Below the pieces are notes generated by a model. That model did no database searches, was not told the DNA's origin, and saw only the letters and a program-made list of their open reading frames with translations. This document shows positions 15,064 through 25,211 of a stretch of DNA of 64,000 bases, in pieces (the first letter of the stretch is position 1; every line of letters begins with the position of its first letter). This DNA comes from Gillisia lutea (GTDB lineage: Bacteria > Bacteroidota > Bacteroidia > Flavobacteriales > Flavobacteriaceae). Where the stretch lies: positions 1-64,000 of the forward strand of contig NZ_JAKGTH010000009.1 of the NCBI RefSeq assembly GCF_021568705.1, read 5' to 3'. The position numbers and the translations under genes were made by a program.

Positions 15064-15749
15064 AAGATCTTCATGTTGATAGTATAAGAAAGTGTTATCA
15101 TGATAAATTAATTTTAAGTGACATTTTCTTGTCTTGTCGTAAAGGTGAAATTGTTGGGTTACTTGGAAGAAATGGTTCAGGTAAATCTACTTTACTCAAA
15201 ATAATTTTTGGAATTGAAGATGCAGAAAATAAATTTGTTAGAGTTCAGGGTAAAGTTTTAAAGAGCTTTGCAGATTCTAGAAAGTTGATAAATTATCTCC
15301 CTCAAGATAATTTCTTGCCAAAAAACATTAAAGTTCGAAATATTATTAATTTGTTTCTTCCACAAGGAAAAAGAAAGCATCTACTTCAGAATGTTTTTAT
15401 CAAACCTTTATTACAAAAGAAATTTCATGTTTTATCTGGAGGAGAAAAAAGAATATTGGAAATATTATTATTACTAAACTCAAAAGCTGATTTTGTATTA
15501 TTAGATGAGCCATTTAATGGCGTTAGCCCAATTCTTCGAGATCTAATAATAAAAAATATAAAGGACGAAAAATCAAACAAAGGCTTCATTGTTACAGATC
15601 ATGATTATGAGAATGTAATAACGATAGCAGATAGAATTTTACTTCTCAAAGATGCAAGTTTGAAAGAGATTAAAGACAAAAGAGAACTTATTAAGTATGG
15701 CTACCTATCAAAGACTACTTACAAAACGGTATTCTTAAATTTAGGTTAA
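15060..15749 (+). CDS. ABC transporter ATP-binding protein
   Basis: A 229-residue stand-alone nucleotide-binding domain with every motif intact: Walker A GRNGSGKST (36-44), Q-loop YLPQDN (Q82), signature LSGGEKR (125-131), Walker B FVLLDEP (E150) and H-loop TDHD (H181). It resembles the LptB/LivG type in length. The only membrane gene in the unit is the 93-residue frame that overlaps its start. The pair therefore looks like a miniature transporter or a mechanotransmission ATPase with an unusually small partner. A degenerate 3' repeat arm (GTTAACCGAGGTGCTTAGTA, 15746-15765) overlaps its stop codon. The substrate is unknown. Confidence 0.88.
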   Translation: MKDLHVDSIRKCYHDKLILSDIFLSCRKGEIVGLLGRNGSGKSTLLKIIFGIEDAENKFVRVQGKVLKSFADSRKLINYLPQDNFLPKNIKVRNIINLFLPQGKRKHLLQNVFIKPLLQKKFHVLSGGEKRILEILLLLNSKADFVLLDEPFNGVSPILRDLIIKNIKDEKSNKGFIVTDHDYENVITIADRILLLKDASLKEIKDKRELIKYGYLSKTTYKTVFLNLG

Positions 15750-15815
15750 CCGAGGTGCTTAGTAGTAATTCAGCCAGGAATCCTGAGTTTAATTATGATC
15801 TTTTAAACCTTCATT

Positions 15816-15966
15816 ATGAAAAAAGAAATTTCTGAAAATTATCTTAATTGCAATTTTAATATCTATTTCAGGATGCAGTAATTCTGATGATGAAACTTCT
15901 ATACTGGACGAAGGATCGTGGCTACCAATGCATATTGGAAAAATAAAGAGTCAAGTGCATTCGTAG
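15816..15966 (+). pseudogene. Frameshifted small lipoprotein remnant
   Basis: ATG at 15816 is followed by six A. Removing one A restores a textbook lipoprotein signal (KFLKIILIAILISISGC, then SNSDDETS) that runs to a TAG at 15964-15966. As written, the ATG frame stops early. Either a one-base insertion killed a lipoprotein of about 50 residues or the homopolymer was misread. The rest of the 591-base stretch between the ABC gene and 16341 (15967-16280) holds only scattered hydrophobic codons and no supportable gene. Confidence 0.5.
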
Positions 15967-16280
15967 TAAACCTTAGGACGCATGTTCTTTTAGCTTTTAT
16001 TTCATGGTTTTGTCTATACTACTTAGTAATGATATTGAATTAAAATTGTAACAAAACTAAAAAGGGTATTGTATAAATCGACAATTAAAAAATGAAATAT
16101 AACTTTTTAATACTATATCACTTTTCATAGCCCACTTGGGGGTAGACTTTATCGATACCTTACTACCTTCACAATCCTAATATTCAGAAATCCACTTCGC
16201 AATTAAATTCCAAAAACAGAGGTTTTAATATCAGCAATGAACATCATTAAATGTAAAATTATTTTTTTGAGTAGTAATAA

Positions 16281-16305
16281 AAATTTATTGTTTATCAATA
16301 AATTT
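16281..16305 (+). promoter_or_regulatory. Perfect dyad operator upstream of DUF2975/XRE pair
   Basis: AAATTTATTG, five bases TTTAT, then CAATAAATTT is a perfect 10-base inverted repeat ending 35 bases before the DUF2975 start. The position and symmetry suit binding by the XRE dimer encoded in the same operon, giving autoregulation. The match is seen in the sequence; the binding is inferred. Confidence 0.5.
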
Positions 16306-16340
16306 TTTATCTATATTTACACTTTAAATTATCATTCATC

Positions 16341-16820
16341 ATGAAAAAAATTTCAATCATATTTCTTCAGGCAGTTGTTGTGCTTATAGGTATTGTAGCA
16401 CTTTCCATCATGATTAGGTTTCCATTGACCGAGGGAAGAGCAGAGAATCTGGACGTATTCAATATTTATTTTGATCCATTCATATTATATGGATATGCAT
16501 CATCAATCGCCTTTTTCGTTGCGCTATATAAAGCATTTAGACTCCTAGGATATATCGGGCAAAGTAAATTATTTTCCCTAAGCTCCATAAAAGCTATAAG
16601 AAGCATTAAATACTGTGCAATTATATTAGGAATTTTAATAGCTGCGTCAGGATTATTCATAAAAATCTCTCATAATAAAGAAGACGATCCTGCAGGTTTT
16701 CTTGCAATATGCATCATAATCACATTTATTTCCATAGCAGTAGCAACTACGGTGGCTGTGCTTGAAAAAAGTTTGCAAAACGCTGTAGATATGAAATCTG
16801 AAAATGACTTAACTATTTAA
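16341..16820 (+). CDS. DUF2975 membrane protein
   Basis: A 159-residue integral membrane protein with four predicted helices (about 5-25, 46-68, 88-108, 118-142). A short basic loop between helices two and three (FRLLGYIGQSKLFSLSSIKA) is typical of DUF2975, often of the form GxPFxxxNVxxLR. The DUF2975 gene is followed after three bases by a small XRE regulator, an arrangement conserved widely in bacteria. The membrane protein may modulate its partner. Function remains unknown. Confidence 0.8.
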   Translation: MKKISIIFLQAVVVLIGIVALSIMIRFPLTEGRAENLDVFNIYFDPFILYGYASSIAFFVALYKAFRLLGYIGQSKLFSLSSIKAIRSIKYCAIILGILIAASGLFIKISHNKEDDPAGFLAICIIITFISIAVATTVAVLEKSLQNAVDMKSENDLTI

Positions 16821-16823
16821 GCT

Positions 16824-17030
16824 ATGCCTATTATTGTGAATTTAGACGTAATGATGGCAAAGCGAAAAATTTCTTTGAATGAACTTTCTGAACGAGTTGA
16901 ATTAACATTATCCAACCTCTCTATTTTAAAAACGGGGAAGGCGAAAGCAATTCGTTTTAGCACCTTAGAAGCAATTTGTAAAGCATTAGACTGCCAACCA
17001 GGTGATATTTTAGAATATGTAGAGGAGTAG
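16824..17030 (+). CDS. XRE-family HTH regulator (YozG-like)
   Basis: A 68-residue protein consisting of one HTH_3-type domain (MPIIVNLDVMMAKRKISLNE, then LSERVELTLSNLSILKTGKA, and ending CKALDCQPGDILEYVEE). The second and third helices make the DNA-reading pair. It starts three bases after the DUF2975 stop, so it is translated with it, and probably acts on the dyad at 16281-16305. It is the usual partner of DUF2975. Confidence 0.88.
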   Translation: MPIIVNLDVMMAKRKISLNELSERVELTLSNLSILKTGKAKAIRFSTLEAICKALDCQPGDILEYVEE

Positions 17031-17234
17031 TATCTTTATTAATAATCTGAGTCTCTTCTTCAATAAATATAATAGCTTGAATGAATCCTTTAGAATTATG
17101 AGTATGTATTTGATTGAAAATTAATATTTTAGATATCGAAAAAAAAATTAACTAACTGGATGGGAAAATATCTTTCACCTAGCGAGTTACATTATGCGTG
17201 ATCCTTAGATTTAATTAATTTTAAAATGTAAATT

Positions 17235-17708
17235 TTGAATTATAATAAAAATATATTAGATACAATTATTGATTTCCTTCATTCCATTAATATAAATATT
17301 ATTGAAAAAGAATTATCACCTGAAACTTTTTTACCGGGCTTAAAAATTGAAGGAGATACCATTTTCTTGGATAAAGAAAAATTAAAATATCCAGGAGATA
17401 TGTTGCATGAAGCAGGACATATAGCGGTTACAGAAGAGGGAATTAGACCATTTCTCGGCACAAAAGATAGTGACAGTATTAACCCAACCGAGGGTGATGA
17501 AATAGCTGCTATCTTGTGGTCTTACGCGGCATCCCATTATCTAAAATTAGATCTAAATATAGTATTTCACACTAACGGATATAAAAATGATTCTAAATGG
17601 TTAATTGAACAATTCAATAACCAAAATTATATAGGATTACCACTTCTAGAGTGGATGTCGCTGTGTGAAAAGGATGAGTTTCCGGTTATGAAAAAATGGC
17701 TTAGATGA
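17235..17708 (+). CDS. Small HEAGH-motif protein (possible metalloprotease)
   Basis: A 157-residue cytoplasmic protein starting with TTG at 17235; no ATG lies before the conserved part. It contains DMLHEAGHIAV (about 54-64), a match to the HExxH zinc-peptidase signature. A plausible third ligand lies downstream in PTEGDEIAAILWSYAASHY (E at about 86-89). The rest (WLIEQFNNQNYIGLPLLEWM) is helical. This layout is seen in small uncharacterised domains resembling ImmA/IrrE or minigluzincins. Only the motif supports protease activity. Just a fragmentary repeat follows it at 17737. Confidence 0.6.
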   Translation: MNYNKNILDTIIDFLHSININIIEKELSPETFLPGLKIEGDTIFLDKEKLKYPGDMLHEAGHIAVTEEGIRPFLGTKDSDSINPTEGDEIAAILWSYAASHYLKLDLNIVFHTNGYKNDSKWLIEQFNNQNYIGLPLLEWMSLCEKDEFPVMKKWLR

Positions 17709-17736
17709 ATATAAAATTAATTGAAATACGATCGTA

Positions 17737-17772
17737 CCACTTTTATTAGCCGAGATCTTTTGTGCTAATATT
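17737..17772 (+). repeat. Cassette-type repeat O (3' arm only)
   Basis: CCACTTTTATTAGCCGAGAT, then CTTTTGTGCTAATATTT aligns with the 3' arms of copies G, K and N. It sits 15 bases before the next ATG. No 5' arm is seen after the preceding stop. Confidence 0.4.
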
Positions 17773-17787
17773 TAACCAAGGCTTAAA

Positions 17788-18828
17788 ATGACAAAGAAAC
17801 AGAGAACCTGGATACTTAGATTGGTGCTGTTTATGGGAACACTAATCTCTTTATACTTTGTTCCTTGGCCAATTGTAAAGGCTTGGATAACACCATTGCC
17901 CAATACAGTTCAGGAACAGGTAAATAAAGCAAACGATTATGGGTTTGACGGAATCATTGTGTATGTTGATAAAGCAGGAAAACCGCCTAAATTTTATTCT
18001 GCGGGCTATAAAAACAGAGAAAACAAAACACCTGCCGATCCACATGCACTGTTCAAAATTGCGAGTGTAGGCAAATTATATAATGCTTTAACTGTTGCAA
18101 AACTCGTAAGGATTGGTAAACTTTCTCTGGATAAAAGCCTCACAGATTATTTACCAGAATTGAAAGGGAGAATTGAAAATGCAGATCGAATTACTCTCAG
18201 AATGATGGTTCAGCACAGAAGCGGTATTCCTAATTATACAGACTCTTTTAATTACTGGGCCAATCCTAAGGAAAGTGATGATGAAAAACTTGCTTTAATC
18301 CTTGATTTACCAGCCAGTTTTGAGCCGGGTAAGGGGTATGAATATTCAAACACCAATTATTTGTTATTAGGTAGAATTATAAATAAAGAACTGGGTTATG
18401 ACCGTTTTCAGTTTATGCAGGAAGAAATTTTTAAACCATTGAATTTAAACCACACTTTTGGCTCTATTCACGAGGTAAATATGGATGATGTTATGAGTGG
18501 TTACTACATTGGTTACGATGCCGATTTAAAAACAGATGATAACGGTTCTATGTTAGCAACCGCCGACGATCTAGGTAAATTTATAAGAGCTTTAAACAAT
18601 GGTAGTATATTTAAAGATAAAAAGGAACAGGAAATTTATTCTTCAATTTATAAATATGAACATACCGGGCTGATTCCTGGATACCAAACAATTGCTAAAT
18701 ATCACAAAGACATCGACGCAGTTGTCATTCAATTTACGAACACGGTTAACTTCGAAGGCTATAACTGGAATTTATCTGAAATTATGTATAATCGAATTGT
18801 GAAAATTGTGAGTAAGGAAAACAATTAG
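17788..18828 (+). CDS. Serine hydrolase, beta-lactamase/class C fold
   Basis: A 346-residue protein with an N-terminal signal-anchor helix (about 10-28). The penicillin-recognising fold is clear: nucleophile S93 and K96 in IASVGKLYN, Y186 and N188 in YSNTN, and H292-T293-G294 in EHTGLIPGY. The length and HTG rather than KTG suit the EstB/peptidase S12 branch (esterases, D-aminopeptidases, low-molecular-weight PBP relatives) more than true beta-lactamase. It is membrane-anchored facing the periplasm. It is the largest hydrolase of the cassette-like region and has no partner gene. Confidence 0.88.
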   Translation: MTKKQRTWILRLVLFMGTLISLYFVPWPIVKAWITPLPNTVQEQVNKANDYGFDGIIVYVDKAGKPPKFYSAGYKNRENKTPADPHALFKIASVGKLYNALTVAKLVRIGKLSLDKSLTDYLPELKGRIENADRITLRMMVQHRSGIPNYTDSFNYWANPKESDDEKLALILDLPASFEPGKGYEYSNTNYLLLGRIINKELGYDRFQFMQEEIFKPLNLNHTFGSIHEVNMDDVMSGYYIGYDADLKTDDNGSMLATADDLGKFIRALNNGSIFKDKKEQEIYSSIYKYEHTGLIPGYQTIAKYHKDIDAVVIQFTNTVNFEGYNWNLSEIMYNRIVKIVSKENN

Positions 18829-19001
18829 AGTATAACCAGACTTATAAATTCCCTCTTGAGTCATCAAATTGATTTTCTGAATTTTTCGGAACTATTATGC
18901 AAGAATAGTTCATTGTTTTTTGTTCACTATTAATTCAATTCATAGTACTTTTATTTCAGCTTAACTATTTCCAGATACTTGCTTTAATTTAAAAAATATA
19001 C

Positions 19002-19715
19002 ATGCTAAGAAAAATAATTCAGATCGTTTCCATAAGTACACTAGTATATAGCTGTAATTCTTCCTCTCAAAAAAATGAAATTCACGATATACAGATAGCG
19101 GGAGCTATGAAAAACGTAATGTGGAAAGGAGAACTTGACGGAATAATAGATCTCGATACATTAGATAGGAAAAAGGGTTTGTTCGGAATTGGTCCGCAAA
19201 GTGGTTTAAAAGGGGAAATTTTAATTAATAATGGTGATATCTATGTATCAAAAGTTATTTCAGATACCACGATGAGTGTCGAAAAAAACCATAAAGTTTC
19301 TGCGCCATTTTTTGTGTATGGAAATGTTGAAAAATGGTATGATGGGAAATTGCAAACAATCGAAAGTAATCGTGATGTTGAAGCTTATCTTACAGAAGAG
19401 TTTGAAAAAATAAATAAACCTTTTGTTTTTAAAATCATTGGCAAAATAGAGAGTGCAACTATACACATTCAGAACTTACCTGAGAATTCGAAAGTTTCTT
19501 CCCCAAAAGATGCGCATGTTGGGCAAATTAATTACTCCTTAGAAAATGAAAAAGTAGAGGTTATTGGATTTTATTCAAAAGAGCATCAAGGAATTTTTAC
19601 TCACCATAATTCGTATATTCATATGCATTTAATTACGGATGACGGAAATAAAATGGGGCATTTGGATGAACTTAATATGCACGACGCTACTATATTATTG
19701 CCATTTAAAAGCTAA
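19002..19715 (+). CDS. Acetolactate decarboxylase-like lipoprotein
   Basis: A 237-residue protein whose fold region matches alpha-acetolactate decarboxylase: GLFGIGPQSGLKGEILINNG at 59-78, then GFYSKEHQGIFTHHNSYIHM at 189-208. The zinc ligands of the family are spaced H-x-H then 11 residues to H. Here H207, H209 and H220 (in NKMGHLDE) keep that spacing. Unlike the usual cytoplasmic enzyme it starts with a lipoprotein signal (MLRKIIQIVSISTLVYSC), so it would act outside the cytoplasm. No acetolactate synthase is adjacent. The substrate is likely changed, or the protein is a structural relative. Confidence 0.75.
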   Translation: MLRKIIQIVSISTLVYSCNSSSQKNEIHDIQIAGAMKNVMWKGELDGIIDLDTLDRKKGLFGIGPQSGLKGEILINNGDIYVSKVISDTTMSVEKNHKVSAPFFVYGNVEKWYDGKLQTIESNRDVEAYLTEEFEKINKPFVFKIIGKIESATIHIQNLPENSKVSSPKDAHVGQINYSLENEKVEVIGFYSKEHQGIFTHHNSYIHMHLITDDGNKMGHLDELNMHDATILLPFKS

Positions 19716-19717
19716 CA

Positions 19718-19743
19718 TTATTGGTTATCATAAACAGTGGACG
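19718..19743 (+). repeat. Cassette-type repeat P (5' arm only)
   Basis: ATTATTGGTTATCATAAACA, then GTGGACG, directly after the decarboxylase-like gene, matches the 5' arm of copy I (GGTTATCATAAATAGCGG). No complementary 3' arm follows within 300 bases. A decayed gene fragment fills the space up to 20069. Confidence 0.4.
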
Positions 19744-19772
19744 TTTTTATATTCGAATTTTAAAAGAAATAG

Positions 19773-20069
19773 GTATTTTTTAAGAACGCGGAGACTTCTA
19801 GCCATTGTAATTTCAATCATTATTACGAAATCAGTATTGGTAGTGTGGCTATTTTTATTTTCTTATTCAAGTTGACAACGGGGACAACTGTTAACAAAAT
19901 AAATATCACTGAAATTGAATCACTAAATGAAAAAGTGTTTATCGGTAGGAGGTTATTGTCCTTAAAATTAAAGAATGGTAAAGTCCGAGAACTATCTGAA
20001 CTAACATCTACATCAGAGATTGTAGAGATCAAAAAACTAGTCAATTGTATTGGTATAAAAACTGTTTGA
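19773..20069 (+). pseudogene. Fragment of a membrane PH-like protein
   Basis: A frame open from 19773 without a convincing start codon reads NFNHYYEISIGSVAIFIFLF, then KLTTGTTVNKINITEIESLN, and ends ELTSTSEIVEIKKLVNCIGI. One hydrophobic helix followed by NKINITEIESLNEKVFIG and LKLKNGKVRELSEL resembles the C-terminal half of small bacterial PH/YcxB-type proteins. The N-terminal half appears to lie in another frame just upstream (WTFLYSNFKRNRY), suggesting a frameshift. GTG at 19845 could start a 74-residue product. Confidence 0.35.
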
Positions 20070-20139
20070 TCTATTAAATTTTTGCCTTTACTATTATCTG
20101 AAATTTCGATAACTTATTTAATTTTAGTAATTTAAGTGG

Positions 20140-20192
20140 CTGATAATGTTGCTCTCTACTCCCCATTTATTTTGACTTAGATCTTGAAATAG
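20140..20192 (+). repeat. Cassette-type repeat Q (3' arm only)
   Basis: CTCTACTCCCCATTTATTTT, then GACTTAGATCTTGAAATAGT follows the 3' arm of copy M (CTCCACGCTTGTATTCACTT, AGATCGTTAACA). It is the last family member seen; the ATG at 20208 lies 16 bases on. No copy is present after this gene, so the array appears to end here. Confidence 0.45.
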
Positions 20193-20207
20193 TTTGTAAA
20201 CCTTAAA

Positions 20208-20711
20208 ATGATGAAGTATTCCAGCGTTGTAATTAATTTGATGTTAGGGGTTTGTCTCTTGTTTTTAATTCAAAGTTGTAAAGATCAAAAAGGGCCGGGC
20301 ATAGAAAATGAAGAAGTCACTTCCAATTCTGATAGAGAAACTGAAATACGAAGTACAATTGAAGATCTATATACGGTTTATACTAAATCTGATCTTAAAT
20401 GGGTTGACTTTTACAATGCTGAATATGAGCTTGCTTCTGATGATGGAAAAGTTTATAAAAAATATGCAGATTCATTAAGGATAGAATGGGAGGATATTTA
20501 TAGCAGATATGATGTTGTTCTTAGAGAGCGTGGAGAACCCATTATTGACCTATCAGGCGATCAGGCTTTTCATTATAACTCTTTTGACGAGTTATTTATA
20601 AATAAAACGACGAAAGATACCATCGAAAATATTGGTACCTGGATTGTGTTATGGAAAAGACAAAAGGATAAATCGTGGAAAATTGAATTTGAAACATATC
20701 ACGCGCAGTAA
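20208..20711 (+). CDS. NTF2/SnoaL-like lipoprotein
   Basis: A 167-residue lipoprotein with a signal ending LIQSC (C24). After an acidic linker the mature part fits a SnoaL/DUF4440-type NTF2 fold: REIRSTIEDLYTVYTKSDLK at the helix start, then WVDFYNAEYELASDDGK, and the closing strands GTWIVLWKRQKDKSWKIEFE. DUF4440 proteins bind small ligands, and some are enzymes with isomerase-like pockets; no catalytic residue can be assigned. The last gene that sits behind a repeat of the cassette family. Confidence 0.75.
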   Translation: MMKYSSVVINLMLGVCLLFLIQSCKDQKGPGIENEEVTSNSDRETEIRSTIEDLYTVYTKSDLKWVDFYNAEYELASDDGKVYKKYADSLRIEWEDIYSRYDVVLRERGEPIIDLSGDQAFHYNSFDELFINKTTKDTIENIGTWIVLWKRQKDKSWKIEFETYHAQ

Positions 20712-20749
20712 AAATAATTGATCACCCAAGCTTTATCACAAAAGGTGTA

Positions 20750-21517
20750 ATGAAGTTCTTTAGAAAAATTAGACAGAAATTATTTACTGAAAGTAAATTC
20801 AGCAAATACCTAATATATGCAATTGGTGAAATTATTTTAGTTGTTATAGGAATTCTAATTGCTTTAACTATAAATAACTATAATCAAAATCAACTTATAA
20901 AAGCGAAAGAACAAAAGTACTTAAAGGGATTAAAAGAGGAATTTCAAACTAGTAAATTGAAATTAACCGAATTGATGGATGTCAATAAAAATAATTATGA
21001 GGGAGCTAAACAAATAATCGTCAGTATCACTAAAAATGATCCACCTACAGAAATTGAGTTTTCACAGTTAATATACAAAACCTTCTCTTTTGATATCTCC
21101 TTCAACCCCAATAACTCACTTTTAAGTGAAATGATTAACTCAGGAAGTCTAAAGGATGTAAATAATAATGTGTTAAGAAGGCGCTTAACTAATTGGCTCT
21201 CTACTCTTGAAGATATTTCCAAACAAGAAAGCGAACTGGGAAATCAAAGAGAAAAGGTTCTGGATTTACTTAGATCAGATGAATACAGTTTGCGCACAAT
21301 TTTGGATTTAACAGATATTTATAAGCAGGTGGATCTTCCAAAGGGAGAAAACCATATTAGCAATTTAGACCTATTAAATTCCAAGGAATTTGAAAATAAT
21401 GTTCTCATGTTTATTTTAACGAGTTATGCAACTCAAAAAGCACATTATCAGCCCTTAATGGATGAAATAGATTCCATTATATCTCTCATTGATACCGAAA
21501 TAAAAAATGAAGGCTAA
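20750..21517 (+). CDS. DUF6090 membrane protein
   Basis: A 255-residue protein of the DUF6090 type, common in many paralogues in flavobacteria. Its hallmark is the N-terminal MKFFRKIRQKLFTESKFSKY, then YAIGEIILVVIGILIALTIN as a single transmembrane helix (about 21-43). A long periplasmic helical domain (about 44-255) follows, including YLKGLKEEFQ. Function unknown. It starts 38 bases after the SnoaL-like stop with no repeat between, so the two could be co-transcribed. A strong terminator follows at 21569. Confidence 0.8.
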   Translation: MKFFRKIRQKLFTESKFSKYLIYAIGEIILVVIGILIALTINNYNQNQLIKAKEQKYLKGLKEEFQTSKLKLTELMDVNKNNYEGAKQIIVSITKNDPPTEIEFSQLIYKTFSFDISFNPNNSLLSEMINSGSLKDVNNNVLRRRLTNWLSTLEDISKQESELGNQREKVLDLLRSDEYSLRTILDLTDIYKQVDLPKGENHISNLDLLNSKEFENNVLMFILTSYATQKAHYQPLMDEIDSIISLIDTEIKNEG

Positions 21518-21560
21518 AATTTAATGAATAGGAAAGTCTTTGTTAATCTTGGTAGCTCAA

Positions 21561-21597
21561 TAAAAAAAGGTGGTCTATAATTAGACCACCCTTTTTA
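21561..21597. terminator. Bidirectional intrinsic terminator
   Basis: The stem GGTGGTCTA (21569-21577) and TAGACCACC (21582-21590), with a four-base loop, is flanked by an A-run on the left and a T-run on the right. It lies between the converging DUF6090 gene and katG and can stop transcription from both sides. Confidence 0.88.
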
Positions 21598-21624
21598 AAA
21601 TTCTAAGATTTCAGAATAGAATTT

Positions 21625-24240
<2,616 letters not shown>

Positions 24241-24825
24241 ATGAAAAATTTACTGAAAATTTTCGGATTAGTAGTTATAACAGTTGCATTTGCATTTACT
24301 CCTGTAGAAAAGAAAACTGTTGTAATAGATGTAAGTCATGGAGGTCACGATAGTGGAGTTGAACAGAATGGAATAAGTGAAAAGGAAGTTGTGCTAAGTG
24401 TAGCTAAGTATTTAAAAGAATTAAATAAGGATGACAATATTGAAATAGTGTTAACTAGGGATGTGGATAATTTTTTATCCTTAACTGAAAGAGTCGAGCT
24501 CATAAATTCTGTAAAACCAGACCTTGCAATCTCACTTCATGTAAATTCAAGTAAAAATGAAAATGCAAATGGTGTCGAGCTTTTTATAAGTGATAACAGT
24601 GAGAAAAAGGAACAATCACGTAAACTGGCTGTAAAGCTTCAAAATATAATTCAGTATAATAAGTCTGAAATAAAAAAAGCTAATTTTTATTTATTGAAAA
24701 ATGTAAATTATCCTATAGTTGTATTGGAGTTAGGTTTTTTAACTAACCAGCAGGATAGGGTTTTATTAACTTCAGAAGAAGGTCAAATTGAAATAGCCAA
24801 AGCTGTATATGAGGCTATAAGATAA
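24241..24825 (+). CDS. N-acetylmuramoyl-L-alanine amidase (Amidase_3)
   Basis: A 194-residue zinc amidase that cleaves the bond between MurNAc and L-alanine in peptidoglycan. It has a short N-terminal signal helix (about 3-20), then a single Amidase_3 domain. The ligands are in order: H33 in VIDVSHGGHDSG, E47 in ISEKEV, H100 in AISLHVNSS, and catalytic E163 in VVLELGFLTN. No SPOR, LysM or AMIN domain is attached, so this is a minimal enzyme. VSHGG replaces the usual DPGHGG. Periplasmic, with a role in cell-wall turnover or daughter-cell separation. Confidence 0.9.
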   Translation: MKNLLKIFGLVVITVAFAFTPVEKKTVVIDVSHGGHDSGVEQNGISEKEVVLSVAKYLKELNKDDNIEIVLTRDVDNFLSLTERVELINSVKPDLAISLHVNSSKNENANGVELFISDNSEKKEQSRKLAVKLQNIIQYNKSEIKKANFYLLKNVNYPIVVLELGFLTNQQDRVLLTSEEGQIEIAKAVYEAIR

Positions 24826-24879
24826 CCTAATGATATAGCGCTTAAGTTTATTCCGGATTAAAATATGCTTTTTTAAAGA

Positions 24880-25211
24880 CTAAATCCTGATGGTTTACAG
24901 CTGTCAGAAGGGATTCTTGCCGAACTCATTCAATTAAATAATCCTGAAAATTTAAAAAAGACCCTGGGTAATTTCTCATTGGTCCTTTAAAATATGGAAG
25001 TGAGGAGGGCGATTTCTTTGGGGCAAATTTTGAAACAGGTTGCTGGTTTAGTAGAAATTTAAAAATCTTTAGAAATATCCTGCGTATTAATGCCGGACCA
25101 GAGGATAGAATTTTGGTAATATATGGTGCCGGGCATATGAATGTTCTCAATCTACTTTTTGATAGTTCTCCTGAATTTGAGCTGATGAATACAAATAGTT
25201 TTCTTAAATAA
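24880..25211 (+). pseudogene. DUF5694-like pseudogene (C-terminal remnant)
   Basis: The 533 bases between the amidase and the aldo/keto reductase hold a broken gene. From about 24970 to the TAA at 25209 one frame reads IGPLKYGSEEGDFFGANFET, then GCWFSRNLKIFRNILRI and DRILVIYGAGHMNVLNLLFD, ending NSFLK. GAGHM and the RN-x-KIFRNI helix are typical of DUF5694 proteins. The preceding part (LSEGILAELIQLNNPENLKK) is in another frame, so at least one frameshift has occurred and the N-terminus is absent. No start codon remains. Confidence 0.55.

Noticed and set aside
1-20207. Regularly spaced repeats as a CRISPR array
   Set aside because: Units are 120-200 bp imperfect palindromes separated by whole genes, not short direct repeats with uniform spacers, and no cas genes are seen.
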